The notes beneath the pieces were generated by a model. The model was not told the DNA's origin. It saw only the letters and a list, made by a program, of their open reading frames with translations, and ran no database searches. The position numbers and the translations under genes were made by a program. This document shows, piece after piece, positions 1 to 7,109 of a DNA stretch of 15,274 bases. The stretch's first letter is position 1; the number at the start of each line of letters is the position of its first letter. Origin of the DNA: Chloracidobacterium sp. UBA6041 (GTDB lineage: Bacteria; Acidobacteriota; Blastocatellia; Pyrinomonadales; Pyrinomonadaceae); NCBI GenBank assembly GCA_002427845.1, contig DIYZ01000063.1, forward strand, positions 1 to 15,274, read 5' to 3'.

Positions 1-296
1 GCTCGTGGCGACTGCACGGCTGGGCCACGGGAGCGGTTCAGTAAACGAAACTGAATTCCGGTACGATCAATAACACGACCCATGATTCCGCCAAGTGCAT
101 CGATCTCGCGTACCAGGTGGCCTTTTGCTATTCCACCGATCGCCGGATTGCAAGACATCTGTCCAATCAAATCCAGATTTAGAGTTACCAAGGCAGTCGT
201 AGAACCTAGTCGTGCGGCCGCTGAGGCAGCTTCGCAGCCTGCATGTCCGCCGCCAATTACTATGACATCAAAAACTTCGTCGAAAGCCATCGTCAT
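1..296 (-). CDS. mnmG: MnmG (GidA), tRNA uridine-5-carboxymethylaminomethyl modification FAD enzyme, N-terminal part
   Basis: With MnmE, MnmG installs the aminomethyl or carboxymethylaminomethyl group on C5 of U34 in certain tRNAs. The visible 98 residues begin with a Rossmann beta strand and the FAD dinucleotide motif GGGHAG at residues 15-20. The strongly conserved stretch NPAIGGIAKGHLVREID follows, then GIQFRLLNRSRGPAV. The gene runs off the left edge of the window, so the C-terminal part is not seen. The ATG at 296 overlaps the mnmE stop as ATGA (293-296). A second ATG at 290, two codons later, is also possible, and neither has a clear ribosome-binding site, so translational coupling to mnmE is likely. 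Identity is certain; the exact start is not. Confidence 0.96.
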   Translation of the reverse strand, partial: MTMAFDEVFDVIVIGGGHAGCEAASAAARLGSTTALVTLNLDLIGQMSCNPAIGGIAKGHLVREIDALGGIMGRVIDRTGIQFRLLNRSRGPAVQSPR

Positions 297-1648
297 TTAC
301 CAATGCAAAAAGTTTTAAAGATCTCGGAAAGAATATCTTCCGTTGTCGTCTCACCGGTAATCTCTCCGAGGAATCGAAGAGCATTGTGAAGGCCAACAAG
401 TACCAGCTCCTCGCCCGCGTTATCAGCCAACAATTCCAGCGCGGATTCCAGGGAAGCTTGCGTTCGGCGTAACAGATCATAATGTCTACTGTCAGTGACT
501 AAGATTCCTACGCTTTCCGCGTCGATAGCGCCAAAGGGTTCCATTATAGCAGCAGTAAGATCCTCAAATCCGATTCCCGTTAAAGCGGAAACATGAACCA
601 TCTTGGTCTGGGTTTCAAGTTCAACGCTAACGCCCGGCGCCGCGACAAGATCGCATTTGTTAATCGCAACGATATGCGTTGCTCCGGCGGCTTGGGAAAG
701 AACGGCGCGATCCTCCGGCGATAGTTGACTAGTATTATCAACCACAACAACTAGAAGGTCTGCATCAGCGATGGCCCTATGCGTTCGCTCGACGCCGATC
801 TCTTCAATCTTGTCCTCTGCCTCGCGAATTCCGGCGGTATCGGTTATTGATACCGGGACGCCCCGCAGACTAATTGATTCCGTGATGCTGTCCCGCGTCG
901 TGCCCGCGACGTCGGTTACTATCGCTCGGTCGCAACGCACCAACCTATTGAAAACACTCGACTTACCGACATTTGGGCGCCCGATTATTGCGACCTTAAT
1001 TCCATCCCGCAGTAGATGGCCGCTGGCGTAAGTGCGAGCGAGTTCGCCGACGCCTGCCACCACACTTCGTACCCGATTCGTAAGCTCTTCAACCTGCAAT
1101 TGCGGCAGATCATCTTCGACGAATTCAACGGCTGACTCGAGGCGTACGATCACTTGAATCAAGTCGCTCTTCCACGGTTGCAAAGCGCTAGACAATTCTC
1201 CTCTCAATTGACGAGTGGCTTGTACGGCTGCTGCCCTGGTTTGGGCGTTAATCAGATCGCGCACAGCTTCGGCCTGACTCAGATTCATCTTTCCGTTCTT
1301 GCACGCGCGCAACGTGAACTCACCTGCGCCAGCAAGCCGCGCATCAAGACTCTGAATCAGATCGAGAAGCTGCCGCAAGATTACGGGTGAACCATGACAA
1401 CTGATCTCCACCATGTCTTCGCCGGTGAAGGAATGAGGGCTTTCGAAAAAACTGACAAGCGCGTAGTCAAGAATTTCGGCGGGATTGTTAGCCAGCAATT
1501 GCTTCAGCTTAACGCGGTTTGGTTCAGGTTTAAGTTGCTCCTCTTGGGTTAGAGTTCGGAGTATCTCAAGGGCACGTGGTCCACTTAGCCTGATCACACC
1601 AATCGCACTGCGGCCAGGCGGTGTTGCGACTGCTACTATGGTATCCAT
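293..1648 (-). CDS. mnmE: MnmE (TrmE), tRNA modification GTPase
   Basis: MnmE is a potassium-activated GTPase that dimerises and works with MnmG on wobble U34 of tRNA. At 451 aa it has the usual family length. The N-terminal tetrahydrofolate-binding domain starts at residue 1 (TIVAVATPPGRSAIGVIRLS). The G domain is inserted in a helical domain and carries G1 GRPNVGKS (223-230), G2 GTTRD (249-253), G3 DTAG (270-273) and G4 NKCD (330-333). The C-terminus ends in CIGK, holding the invariant cysteine of the family. The start is ATG at 1648 with no obvious Shine-Dalgarno sequence. It lies 45 bp after jag and overlaps mnmG by four bases. All key motifs are intact. Confidence 0.98.
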   Translation of the reverse strand: MDTIVAVATPPGRSAIGVIRLSGPRALEILRTLTQEEQLKPEPNRVKLKQLLANNPAEILDYALVSFFESPHSFTGEDMVEISCHGSPVILRQLLDLIQSLDARLAGAGEFTLRACKNGKMNLSQAEAVRDLINAQTRAAAVQATRQLRGELSSALQPWKSDLIQVIVRLESAVEFVEDDLPQLQVEELTNRVRSVVAGVGELARTYASGHLLRDGIKVAIIGRPNVGKSSVFNRLVRCDRAIVTDVAGTTRDSITESISLRGVPVSITDTAGIREAEDKIEEIGVERTHRAIADADLLVVVVDNTSQLSPEDRAVLSQAAGATHIVAINKCDLVAAPGVSVELETQTKMVHVSALTGIGFEDLTAAIMEPFGAIDAESVGILVTDSRHYDLLRRTQASLESALELLADNAGEELVLVGLHNALRFLGEITGETTTEDILSEIFKTFCIGK

Positions 1649-1676
1649 CGCGATTAAACGGCGGGGGATTGGGCGA

Positions 1677-1693
1677 GCCGAGGAAGCCTCGGC
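1677..1693. repeat. Perfect 7-bp triloop hairpin right after the jag stop
   Basis: GCCGAGG (1677-1683) and CCTCGGC (1687-1693) pair perfectly around an AAG loop. The hairpin abuts the jag stop codon (1694-1696) and lies 28 bp before the mnmE start. There is no T-run on the minus strand, so it is a poor intrinsic terminator. It may be an mRNA-stability or REP-type hairpin. Confidence 0.6.
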
Positions 1694-2152
1694 CTATGCA
1701 GAGGTTTTGCGCATGACCCGCAACTTACGAGCCGCGCCTTCCCCTATCGATTCTGTAGTGAGGTCCTCACAATCGGCGAGAGTGAGGTGAATAATTCGCC
1801 GCTCATTTGAGTTCATTTCACCAAAGACAAATGACGCTCCGGTGGTGCGTACACGGTCAGCAGCAAGATTGGCCATTGCGCGCAACTCGGCCTCTCGAGT
1901 TGCCCGAAACCCTTCGACGTCGCAAACAAGCCGTTGCCCGTCCGGGAGCAATCGTCCGAACGCCTGGTTTACAAGGTGCTGAACGGCCTGCAGCAACTCG
2001 CCACCCTCCGCTTGCAGCAAGCCCGAGTCCGGGCCACTCAAATCCAGCAAGCATTCTGCCGGGCTTTCCTTGACCGTAATTTCCAGATTCAGTCCGGTCC
2101 CTTGAAATAGAGATTCAAGAAAGTCCCTGGCGTTGGTGCAAGTTTCCTGCAT
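1694..2152 (-). CDS. jag: Jag/KhpB-like KH-R3H RNA-binding protein, short form
   Basis: Jag (KhpB/EloR) proteins are cytoplasmic RNA-binding proteins usually encoded beside yidC, as here. This one has 152 aa. The N-terminal helix is followed directly by a KH-like domain (about 25-80) and an R3H domain (about 83-148). The R3H motif is clear: ERRIIH at 117-122, then TTESIGEGAARKLRVM. The Jag-N domain found in many Firmicute members is absent. The KH GxxG loop, normally like GKRGE, reads AEGGE at 48-52, so its first glycine and basic residue are missing. The start is ATG at 2152, 33 bp after the yidC stop, without a visible Shine-Dalgarno sequence. Family assignment rests on the R3H motif and gene order. 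Confidence 0.88.
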   Translation of the reverse strand: MQETCTNARDFLESLFQGTGLNLEITVKESPAECLLDLSGPDSGLLQAEGGELLQAVQHLVNQAFGRLLPDGQRLVCDVEGFRATREAELRAMANLAADRVRTTGASFVFGEMNSNERRIIHLTLADCEDLTTESIGEGAARKLRVMRKTSA

Positions 2153-2185
2153 AGTTGTTTAAAGAATCTGTCAGGTGCCTGTAAA

Positions 2186-4030
2186 TCAGGCCTGAGATGT
2201 CCGCGGTGTCCCGATCCCTTTATTTGGAGGCTTCGCACTACTACGCTCCGCCGGGGGCTGCTCGCCGTCGTCCGGGTTTGTCCATTTATTAATCAAAAAC
2301 TGTTGACTGAAACCCACTATATTGCCGACCAGCCAATAAAGTAGCAACCCCGAGGGTGCGCCCCAAAGAACATACAACATGAACAAGGGCATGCCGACCG
2401 CCATCATCTTTCGCTGAAGTGGATCGGCGGAGGGGGCAGGCGTAATTAACTGCAAGACTATCATTGTGGCGGCCATCAAAATTTCGAGGATATGAAAAGG
2501 ATCCCCGGCGGAAAGGTCTGGCAACCACAAGAAGCTCGCCTGTCTAAAATCAAGCGAGATCGTGATCGCCCGGTAGAGAGCAAAGAGAAATGGCATTTGA
2601 ATGAGAAGCGGCAGGCAGCCACCAAGCGGATTTCCCTCCTTCATCAAGCGAAGCTGCTCAACTTGCAACTCCTTCAGTCGCGGATCAGTTTGCTTCATCC
2701 CCTTGATCTTTTCCTGGAGCTCCTTCATTCGGGGCGCCAGCTTCTGCGCCTTCTTCATTGATTTAGAAGAGCGCCACTTCAAAGGGAAGAACAACGAATA
2801 AATGACTATCGTGAATAAGATAATTGCGACGCCATAACTATGCGTCAACTGCCTTAGCCATTTGATGGACTTGAGGATGGGGACCGCGAGCGGGCGGGAC
2901 ATCCAACTAAACCAGCCGTAGTCGATAAGTCCCTCAAGATCTATCGGACGCCCTACAACCTTGGTCAGGCTCGCGCTGGCCTCCGTCAGCAGGAAATGGT
3001 CCTTTGGGCCCGTATACACGACTGTGGGCGAGCCATCGGTGGGAATCGGCACCCAGGCAGTCGCTAAGTATCTTTTCTCCGCCTTGCCGTTACCGTTGTA
3101 GTCGTACTGTGTAGTTTGAAGCTCGAGTCCTTCAAGTTTCCTTGAAGGGACCGCTACCATCGCGAAATAGGTGTCACCTACACCGGCCCAGTCGACGGGT
3201 CCCGGAACCACCAGGTGATCTGGCGAACCTTTGTTTTCATTGATTGCCTGCCCGTGATGACGAGCTACCTTGTCGCCAACCGACGCAACGGCCTCCGGAG
3301 CGACGGAATAAAACGAGTAGCGCCTGACACCCTGGTCACCAATGCTTGGTCCAACTCTGATCTTCGCCTGAGGAAGAATCTGATCACCGCGCTTCATTGT
3401 TATTTCCAAACCCACGCTGTAACTGTCTCCATCGAGGACCATCGTCTTCACAACATTCAGACCGGTGGTTTTCTCGTTGAGAAGAAACGTTATTCGTCTT
3501 TTCTCGCCGGCACCCAGCACTATTTCTGAGTCACCTGTTCCGGAGTCACCATCTATTGCAAAATTCTTGGCAAGCAAGAGATTGTCGACCGCAGGATCGC
3601 CGGTGGCCAGTTGAAACGGGGCCTCGCGCGGCACCCTTTCAAGACCTTTCGGCGAGATCAACTGAAGCGGGACATGATTATGTTTGTCACCAGCAACCGA
3701 ATATATTTCGCGTCCACTGTCCTTGTTCTTTTTTATGATCCAACTGACAGCTTCGGCGCCCTGATTGTCCAGTTTCGCTTCGTAAAGAGGCGTTTTAATT
3801 AAGAGCGTGCGGTGCGGCGCCGCATTAGCAGGCTCGCTCGGCGAAGCGGAGGCCGCGGGCGGTTGCGCCGGATTCGGCAAGTTCGTGGGAGCAACCGACG
3901 GTTGCGGCGTTGCTTGAGCCGAGGGATTCTGCGGAGATTTCGGCTGTTGCGGTGGAGGAACCAGATAGCTCCACAGGAACAGTATGGCAGTCGAGATCAG
4001 AAGTGCGAAAATTAATCGTTTTTGTTGCAT
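2186..4030 (-). CDS. yidC: YidC membrane protein insertase, Gram-negative type
   Basis: YidC inserts and folds inner-membrane proteins, alone or with SecYEG. At 614 aa it has the diderm layout. A first membrane segment (about 6-24) is followed by a Pro/Ala-rich linker (25-72) and a large periplasmic P1 domain (about 75-345). The conserved insertase core is about 383-585, with membrane segments near 400-418, 470-490, 512-530, 545-558 and 560-580. Core signatures include NPLGGCLPLLIQMPFLFALY (467-486) and the charged cytoplasmic loop after FPLKW. The groove arginine of the second membrane segment (E. coli R366) aligns with Y411. A short basic, Pro-rich tail ends the protein. ATG at 4030 lies 51 bp after yidD, with no clear Shine-Dalgarno sequence. 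Confidence 0.97.
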   Translation of the reverse strand: MQQKRLIFALLISTAILFLWSYLVPPPQQPKSPQNPSAQATPQPSVAPTNLPNPAQPPAASASPSEPANAAPHRTLLIKTPLYEAKLDNQGAEAVSWIIKKNKDSGREIYSVAGDKHNHVPLQLISPKGLERVPREAPFQLATGDPAVDNLLLAKNFAIDGDSGTGDSEIVLGAGEKRRITFLLNEKTTGLNVVKTMVLDGDSYSVGLEITMKRGDQILPQAKIRVGPSIGDQGVRRYSFYSVAPEAVASVGDKVARHHGQAINENKGSPDHLVVPGPVDWAGVGDTYFAMVAVPSRKLEGLELQTTQYDYNGNGKAEKRYLATAWVPIPTDGSPTVVYTGPKDHFLLTEASASLTKVVGRPIDLEGLIDYGWFSWMSRPLAVPILKSIKWLRQLTHSYGVAIILFTIVIYSLFFPLKWRSSKSMKKAQKLAPRMKELQEKIKGMKQTDPRLKELQVEQLRLMKEGNPLGGCLPLLIQMPFLFALYRAITISLDFRQASFLWLPDLSAGDPFHILEILMAATMIVLQLITPAPSADPLQRKMMAVGMPLFMLYVLWGAPSGLLLYWLVGNIVGFSQQFLINKWTNPDDGEQPPAERSSAKPPNKGIGTPRTSQA

Positions 4031-4081
4031 TTATAGATTGGCGCTGGGAATTAGTTTTTCGGCCGGAAACGTGTCCATCCG

Positions 4082-4291
4082 TCACTTGACGGGATCATAG
4101 CCGCCCGCGCTGAATGGGTGGCACCGCAACAGCCTTCGGAGCGCAAGCGCGGTTCCGCGAAGCGCGCCGTATCGACTAATCGCCTCAGAGGCATATTCCG
4201 AACACGTGGGAAAAAATCTGCAAGAAGCTGGAAGAAAAGGCGAAATGACGAGCTTATAGAACCTAAGAAATGCGATTAGTAAAGACTTCAC
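4082..4291 (-). CDS. yidD: YidD membrane protein insertion efficiency factor
   Basis: YidD is a small membrane-associated protein thought to help YidC-dependent insertion. It is usually encoded between rnpA and yidC, exactly as here. The 69-aa product has an amphipathic N-terminus (residues 1-20). The family signature follows: CRFFPTCSEYASEAISRYG, then LRRLLRCHPFSAGGYDPVK at the end. All three conserved cysteines are present. The start codon is GTG (4291-4289), six bases after the rnpA stop, so translational coupling with rnpA is likely. Length and motif agree fully with the family. Confidence 0.96.
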   Translation of the reverse strand: MKSLLIAFLRFYKLVISPFLPASCRFFPTCSEYASEAISRYGALRGTALALRRLLRCHPFSAGGYDPVK

Positions 4292-4297
4292 GGACGA

Positions 4298-4660
4298 TCA
4301 CCCAAATGCCTGGGTCTTACTCTCTTCCTTAGCAACTCGTGACACTAGTTTCTCAAACTCCGCAATGGCGACGGTCACCTTCAAGGCGGGTAGAGCGCGC
4401 TTAGCATTCACGACCCAATCGTACTTATCTTGCAAATCCAATAACAAGGAACTTCTCAAACGAAACGTCTCTTTCAGCAATCGCTTCGCCCGATTCCTTT
4501 GCACAGCATTCCCGAGAGCCTTCCGCGACGCCGTTACACCAAACCTGTTATGAGACAACCTGTTGGGCAGGACAAACGCGGTCATCAGGACGCCTTCGTA
4601 ACGCTTGCCCTTCCTGTACACCTTTTGGAAATCCTGGCTCGCGCGCAAATACACTGTCAT
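4298..4660 (-). CDS. rnpA: RNase P protein component
   Basis: RnpA is the protein cofactor of the RNase P ribozyme, which cleaves the 5' leader from precursor tRNAs. The 120-aa product has the FQKVYRKGKRY strand (11-21) and the RNR motif GNAVQRNRAKRLLKE (50-64), which define the family. The N-terminus is short, with a few residues before the LRASQDF segment. ATG at 4660 is preceded in frame by TTG at 4663, and either could serve. It lies 13 bp after the rpmH stop and six bases before yidD, in the standard rpmH-rnpA-yidD-yidC order. No strong Shine-Dalgarno sequence is visible, so reinitiation from rpmH is plausible. Confidence 0.96.
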   Translation of the reverse strand: MTVYLRASQDFQKVYRKGKRYEGVLMTAFVLPNRLSHNRFGVTASRKALGNAVQRNRAKRLLKETFRLRSSLLLDLQDKYDWVVNAKRALPALKVTVAIAEFEKLVSRVAKEESKTQAFG

Positions 4661-4673
4661 CAACTGCGGCCAA

Positions 4674-4820
4674 CTAGTAATGAGAAGGGGTCAAACGTCT
4701 GCGGCCTTTGGAACGCCTTCGTTTGAGAACAAGTCTGCCGGCTTTAGTAGCCATTCTTGCTCTGAACCCGTGCGTTTTAGCTCGGCGCCGATTGTTAGGC
4801 TGAAAAGTTTGCTTAGACAT
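4674..4820 (-). CDS. rpmH: Large ribosomal subunit protein bL34
   Basis: This 48-aa basic protein of the 50S subunit reads M-S-K-Q then TFQPNNRRRAKTHGFRARM (residues 5-23), followed by ATKAGRLVLKRRRSKGRRRL and a TPSHY end. It matches L34 over its whole length, including the FQPN start, HGFRARMATKAGR centre and KRRRxKGRxRL end. I found it by translating the minus strand between rnpA and the origin. Start ATG is at 4820 and stop TAG at 4676-4674. A GGGAG motif (4831-4835 on the plus strand as CTCCC) lies ten bases upstream as a likely Shine-Dalgarno sequence. It is the first gene of the left-arm operon, and identity is certain. Confidence 0.98.
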   Translation of the reverse strand: MSKQTFQPNNRRRAKTHGFRARMATKAGRLVLKRRRSKGRRRLTPSHY

Positions 4821-4852
4821 AGCCAGAATTCTCCCATTAAAAAGAAACGGTA

Positions 4853-4881
4853 AGACTAGCGGTCACTGCACCTTCTGTCAA
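4853..4881 (-). promoter_or_regulatory. Candidate sigma70 promoter for the rpmH-rnpA-yidD-yidC operon
   Basis: On the minus strand a perfect -35 TTGACA (4881-4876) is followed, after 17 bases, by TAGTCT (4858-4853). The latter keeps the most conserved T, A and final T of the -10 element. The predicted start near 4846 would give a leader of about 26 nt that includes the GGGAG site of rpmH. Judged by eye only. Confidence 0.5.
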
Positions 4882-5165
4882 GAAAGGGATGGGTGGGCGC
4901 CTTTTGCTGGTAGTGCCGGGGCCTTTATGCGAATGGCGGTGATTGCTGGAACTGCTCCCGGAATTTCTCGCAGCTGATCTGGTAGACTCTCTTTAGCGGT
5001 TCCCTCTTCTCAACCCTCACAACTGTTACTGGATGCGGCCTGCTCTTTACCGCTTTTGTACAAGAACGACGCACCGGTAGTGTTTTATAATCTCGGACTC
5101 TCTTGCCTCACACAGAGCCTCTATGTTAGTCTCCGCTACGTACCGCTCAGCCCGCGTAAGTGACT

Positions 5166-5196
5166 GATAAATATAAGGTTAAAGCTTTACTTTAAG
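5166..5196. other. Candidate DNA unwinding element (AT-rich tract)
   Basis: About 24 of these 31 bases are A or T, and the tract ends ten bases before the first DnaA box. It contains an inverted repeat TTAAAG (5179-5184) / CTTTAA (5190-5195). Its position beside the boxes fits an unwinding element, but the call rests on composition and location only. Confidence 0.4.
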
Positions 5197-5205
5197 ATCG
5201 TTGCG

Positions 5206-5214
5206 TTTTCCACA
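5206..5214 (+). promoter_or_regulatory. DnaA box TTTTCCACA
   Basis: TTTTCCACA matches the TTWTNCACA consensus at all positions. It lies ten bases downstream of the AT-rich tract and 16 bases from a second, oppositely oriented box. Confidence 0.75.
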
Positions 5215-5230
5215 AAGCTGAGGAAAACCC

Positions 5231-5239
5231 TGTGAATAA
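5231..5239 (-). promoter_or_regulatory. DnaA box TTATTCACA (minus strand)
   Basis: TGTGAATAA on the plus strand reads TTATTCACA on the minus strand, a full match to the strict TTATNCACA consensus. It faces the box at 5206-5214. Confidence 0.78.
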
Positions 5240-5376
5240 CTGCCGGGGCTTCGGGTTGCTAACAGCCACTTTCTCTCACACGCACGACTGCGGCGAACTG
5301 ACTCTTCTTTATATATTTATCCGCGCTGGGTTAAATACGATCAAGACGTTTTCATTCTGGAGTTAGACGCAAACTA

Positions 5377-6816
5377 ATGATCAACGTGGTGGAAAGTAAT
5401 CTTTGGGAAGATGTTCTTCGCTCAATAAAAACCAAACTCCAGGGCGAGAGTTTTGAGACGTGGTTCAATCCCATTCGGTTCGAAGGCATTGACAAGACGC
5501 GTAGGCTGATTCGCCTTCGAGCGCCAAACCAGGTCGTGCGCGATTGGGTCAAGGTCAACTATGCAAACTTGATCGATCAATCGTTTGGTGAATCCAGTCT
5601 GGGAGGCTATTCAGTAGACTGGATCCTCCCGGAAGAAAATCTTAAGCCTGCAGCCCAGGAGATCGGACAACCAACCGATGTCGGCCAAGGCTCAGATGGT
5701 CGACCTTCTTCCGCGACGGAGATTACTTCCGTGCAATCGAGTCAGAGCGCAGCGGGCGCCGCTGTGCAACCAGCGAAACATCCAGCCTTCGATCCCGCGC
5801 TTAACTCAAAATACACTTTCGATAGCTTCGTAGTAGGCTCTTGCAATCAGTTTGCACATGCTGCCTCGCTGGCCGTCGCTGAAGCGCCGGGAAAGACTTA
5901 CAACCCGCTTTTTCTATACGGAGGTGTGGGTCTGGGTAAGACACACTTAATGCACGCCTGCGGTCATGCCATCAAACAGCGCAACCCACTTCTCCGACTT
6001 TCTTACCTATCTTCTGAACGCTTCATGAACGAGCTCATTAACGCAATCCGTTATGACAAAACGCAGAACTTCAGGGAAAAGTATCGGTCGGTTGATGTTC
6101 TGTTGATTGACGACATCCAGTTCATGGCCGGCAAAGAACGCACGCAGGAAGAGTTTTTCCACACGTTTAATACGCTCTACGAGCAACAAAAACAGATTGT
6201 AATCAGCTCTGACTGTCCGCCGCGCGAGATTCCTACGCTTGAAGAGAGATTGCACTCGCGTTTTGAGTGGGGGCTGATAGCGGACCTCGAACCGCCCGAC
6301 CTGGAAACAAAGATAGCTATTCTCAAGCGAAAAGCTGAAACAATGGGTGTCGCCATTCCAAATGACGTGGCTCTCTTTATCGCCAGCCGGGTTAAAAACA
6401 ACGTCAGGGAACTCGAAGGATCTCTAATAAGGCTGGTAGCCATTTCATCGTTGCGTGGACTCCCTATCTCGAAAGAGCTAGCGAAGGATGCAATTCGAAA
6501 CATCGCGAGCGAGGAGGAGCCCGGTCTGGTTACTATCCAACAAATTCAGAAGGCTGTCGCCGCGACCTACAAGATAAGCGTGGATCAGTTGGTATGCAAA
6601 AATAATTCTCGTCAGTTTGCTTTTCCTCGTCAGATCGCGATGTATCTTTGCAAGCGACTGACGAAGCACAGCTATCCGGAGATCGGTCGCGCTTTCGGCG
6701 GTAAACATCACACGACGGTGATTCACTCTTTTGAAAAGATCCGCTCTTTGTCTTCCGCCGATACGAGCTTCCAGAGGTTGCTGCTTGATCTTTCAGAAAA
6801 CCTCCAGAAGCAATAG
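5377..6816 (+). CDS. dnaA: Chromosomal replication initiator DnaA
   Basis: DnaA binds DnaA boxes at oriC, oligomerises with ATP, opens the duplex and helps load the helicase. The 479-aa product has all four domains. Domain I is about 1-85 (LWEDVLRSIKTKL, SFETWFNPI) and is followed by a Ser/Gln/Ala-rich linker at about 86-138. The AAA+ domain is about 140-355, with Walker A GGVGLGKTH (182-190), Walker B VLLIDD (241-246), box VII RLHSRFEWGL (291-300) and sensor 2 RELEGSLIRL (344-353). Domain IV carries the DNA-binding signature GGKHHTTVIHSFEKI (441-455). ATG at 5377 gives the standard N-terminus, but the nearest GGAG is 14 bases upstream, so initiation looks weak. DnaA boxes flank the gene on both sides. 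Confidence 0.99.
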   Translation: MINVVESNLWEDVLRSIKTKLQGESFETWFNPIRFEGIDKTRRLIRLRAPNQVVRDWVKVNYANLIDQSFGESSLGGYSVDWILPEENLKPAAQEIGQPTDVGQGSDGRPSSATEITSVQSSQSAAGAAVQPAKHPAFDPALNSKYTFDSFVVGSCNQFAHAASLAVAEAPGKTYNPLFLYGGVGLGKTHLMHACGHAIKQRNPLLRLSYLSSERFMNELINAIRYDKTQNFREKYRSVDVLLIDDIQFMAGKERTQEEFFHTFNTLYEQQKQIVISSDCPPREIPTLEERLHSRFEWGLIADLEPPDLETKIAILKRKAETMGVAIPNDVALFIASRVKNNVRELEGSLIRLVAISSLRGLPISKELAKDAIRNIASEEEPGLVTIQQIQKAVAATYKISVDQLVCKNNSRQFAFPRQIAMYLCKRLTKHSYPEIGRAFGGKHHTTVIHSFEKIRSLSSADTSFQRLLLDLSENLQKQ

Positions 6817-6817
6817 T

Positions 6818-6826
6818 TTTTTCACA
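6818..6826 (+). promoter_or_regulatory. DnaA box TTTTTCACA
   Basis: TTTTTCACA matches TTWTNCACA and begins one base after the dnaA stop codon. Confidence 0.6.
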
Positions 6827-6882
6827 GGATTTGTCGCAGTCTGATTCGTTTTAGATAGCCGAAAAAGCTGCTGGTTTAGCGG

Positions 6883-6891
6883 TTTTCCACA
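6883..6891 (+). promoter_or_regulatory. DnaA box TTTTCCACA
   Basis: TTTTCCACA matches the consensus and is identical to the box upstream of dnaA at 5206-5214, including the preceding G and following A. Confidence 0.7.
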
Positions 6892-6910
6892 AGTTGTTTG
6901 GAAGTAAGGC

Positions 6911-6919
6911 TGTGAAAGA
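6911..6919 (-). promoter_or_regulatory. Imperfect DnaA box (minus strand)
   Basis: The minus strand reads TCTTTCACA, one mismatch from TTTTTCACA, 19 bases beyond the 6883-6891 box and facing it. Confidence 0.35.
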
Positions 6920-7031
6920 ATAGAATGTTGACACCGCGAAAATGTTTTTGACAGATGGCAGTAAGTTTCGTCTCGCAATGCACTGGTCTTATTAACATGG
7001 TAGAGCCAATTTCTAATTGTCGTTGCTCGGT

Positions 7032-7040
7032 TTTTCCACA
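7032..7040 (+). promoter_or_regulatory. DnaA box TTTTCCACA next to the dnaN promoter
   Basis: This is the third TTTTCCACA copy in the origin region. It lies two bases upstream of the proposed dnaN -35 element, a position suited to DnaA control of dnaN. Confidence 0.68.
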
Positions 7041-7042
7041 AA

Positions 7043-7071
7043 TTAACAGGCCCTACTACTACTGCTAGAAA
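7043..7071 (+). promoter_or_regulatory. Candidate dnaN promoter
   Basis: A TTAACA -35 (7043-7048) is followed by a 17-base spacer and TAGAAA (7066-7071). A TGC directly before the hexamer (7063-7065) makes an extended -10. Transcription would start near 7078, about 40 bases before the upstream ATG at 7120. Confidence 0.4.
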
Positions 7072-7109
7072 TAAATAAATGTTTGTGTTAGTTAAAAACA
7101 GAAAGTAAA

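Larger units (their letters stand above)
4821..5376. other. oriC: oriC, left part: 556-bp non-coding gap between divergent rpmH and dnaA
   Basis: Genes diverge from this stretch, so both arms are co-oriented with forks leaving it, as expected at an origin. It holds the rpmH promoter (4853-4881), an AT-rich tract (5166-5196), two DnaA boxes in opposite orientation (5206-5214 and 5231-5239), and a second AT-rich patch at about 5305-5320 shortly before dnaA. A perfect TATAAT on the plus strand (5086-5091) has no convincing -35, so the dnaA promoter is not placed. In 4890-5085 I see only short spurious reading frames and no convincing gene or RNA. Confidence 0.8.

Noticed and set aside
82..318. 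78-codon plus-strand open frame at the left edge
   Set aside because: It overlaps the mnmG start antisense; mnmG is certain.
4889..4942. Small 17-codon frame in the rpmH-dnaA gap
   Set aside because: There is no properly spaced ribosome site and no recognisable product; it is chance-level length.
5317..5325. TTATCCGCG as a further DnaA box before dnaA
   Set aside because: It has two mismatches in the conserved CACA half, so it is not counted.
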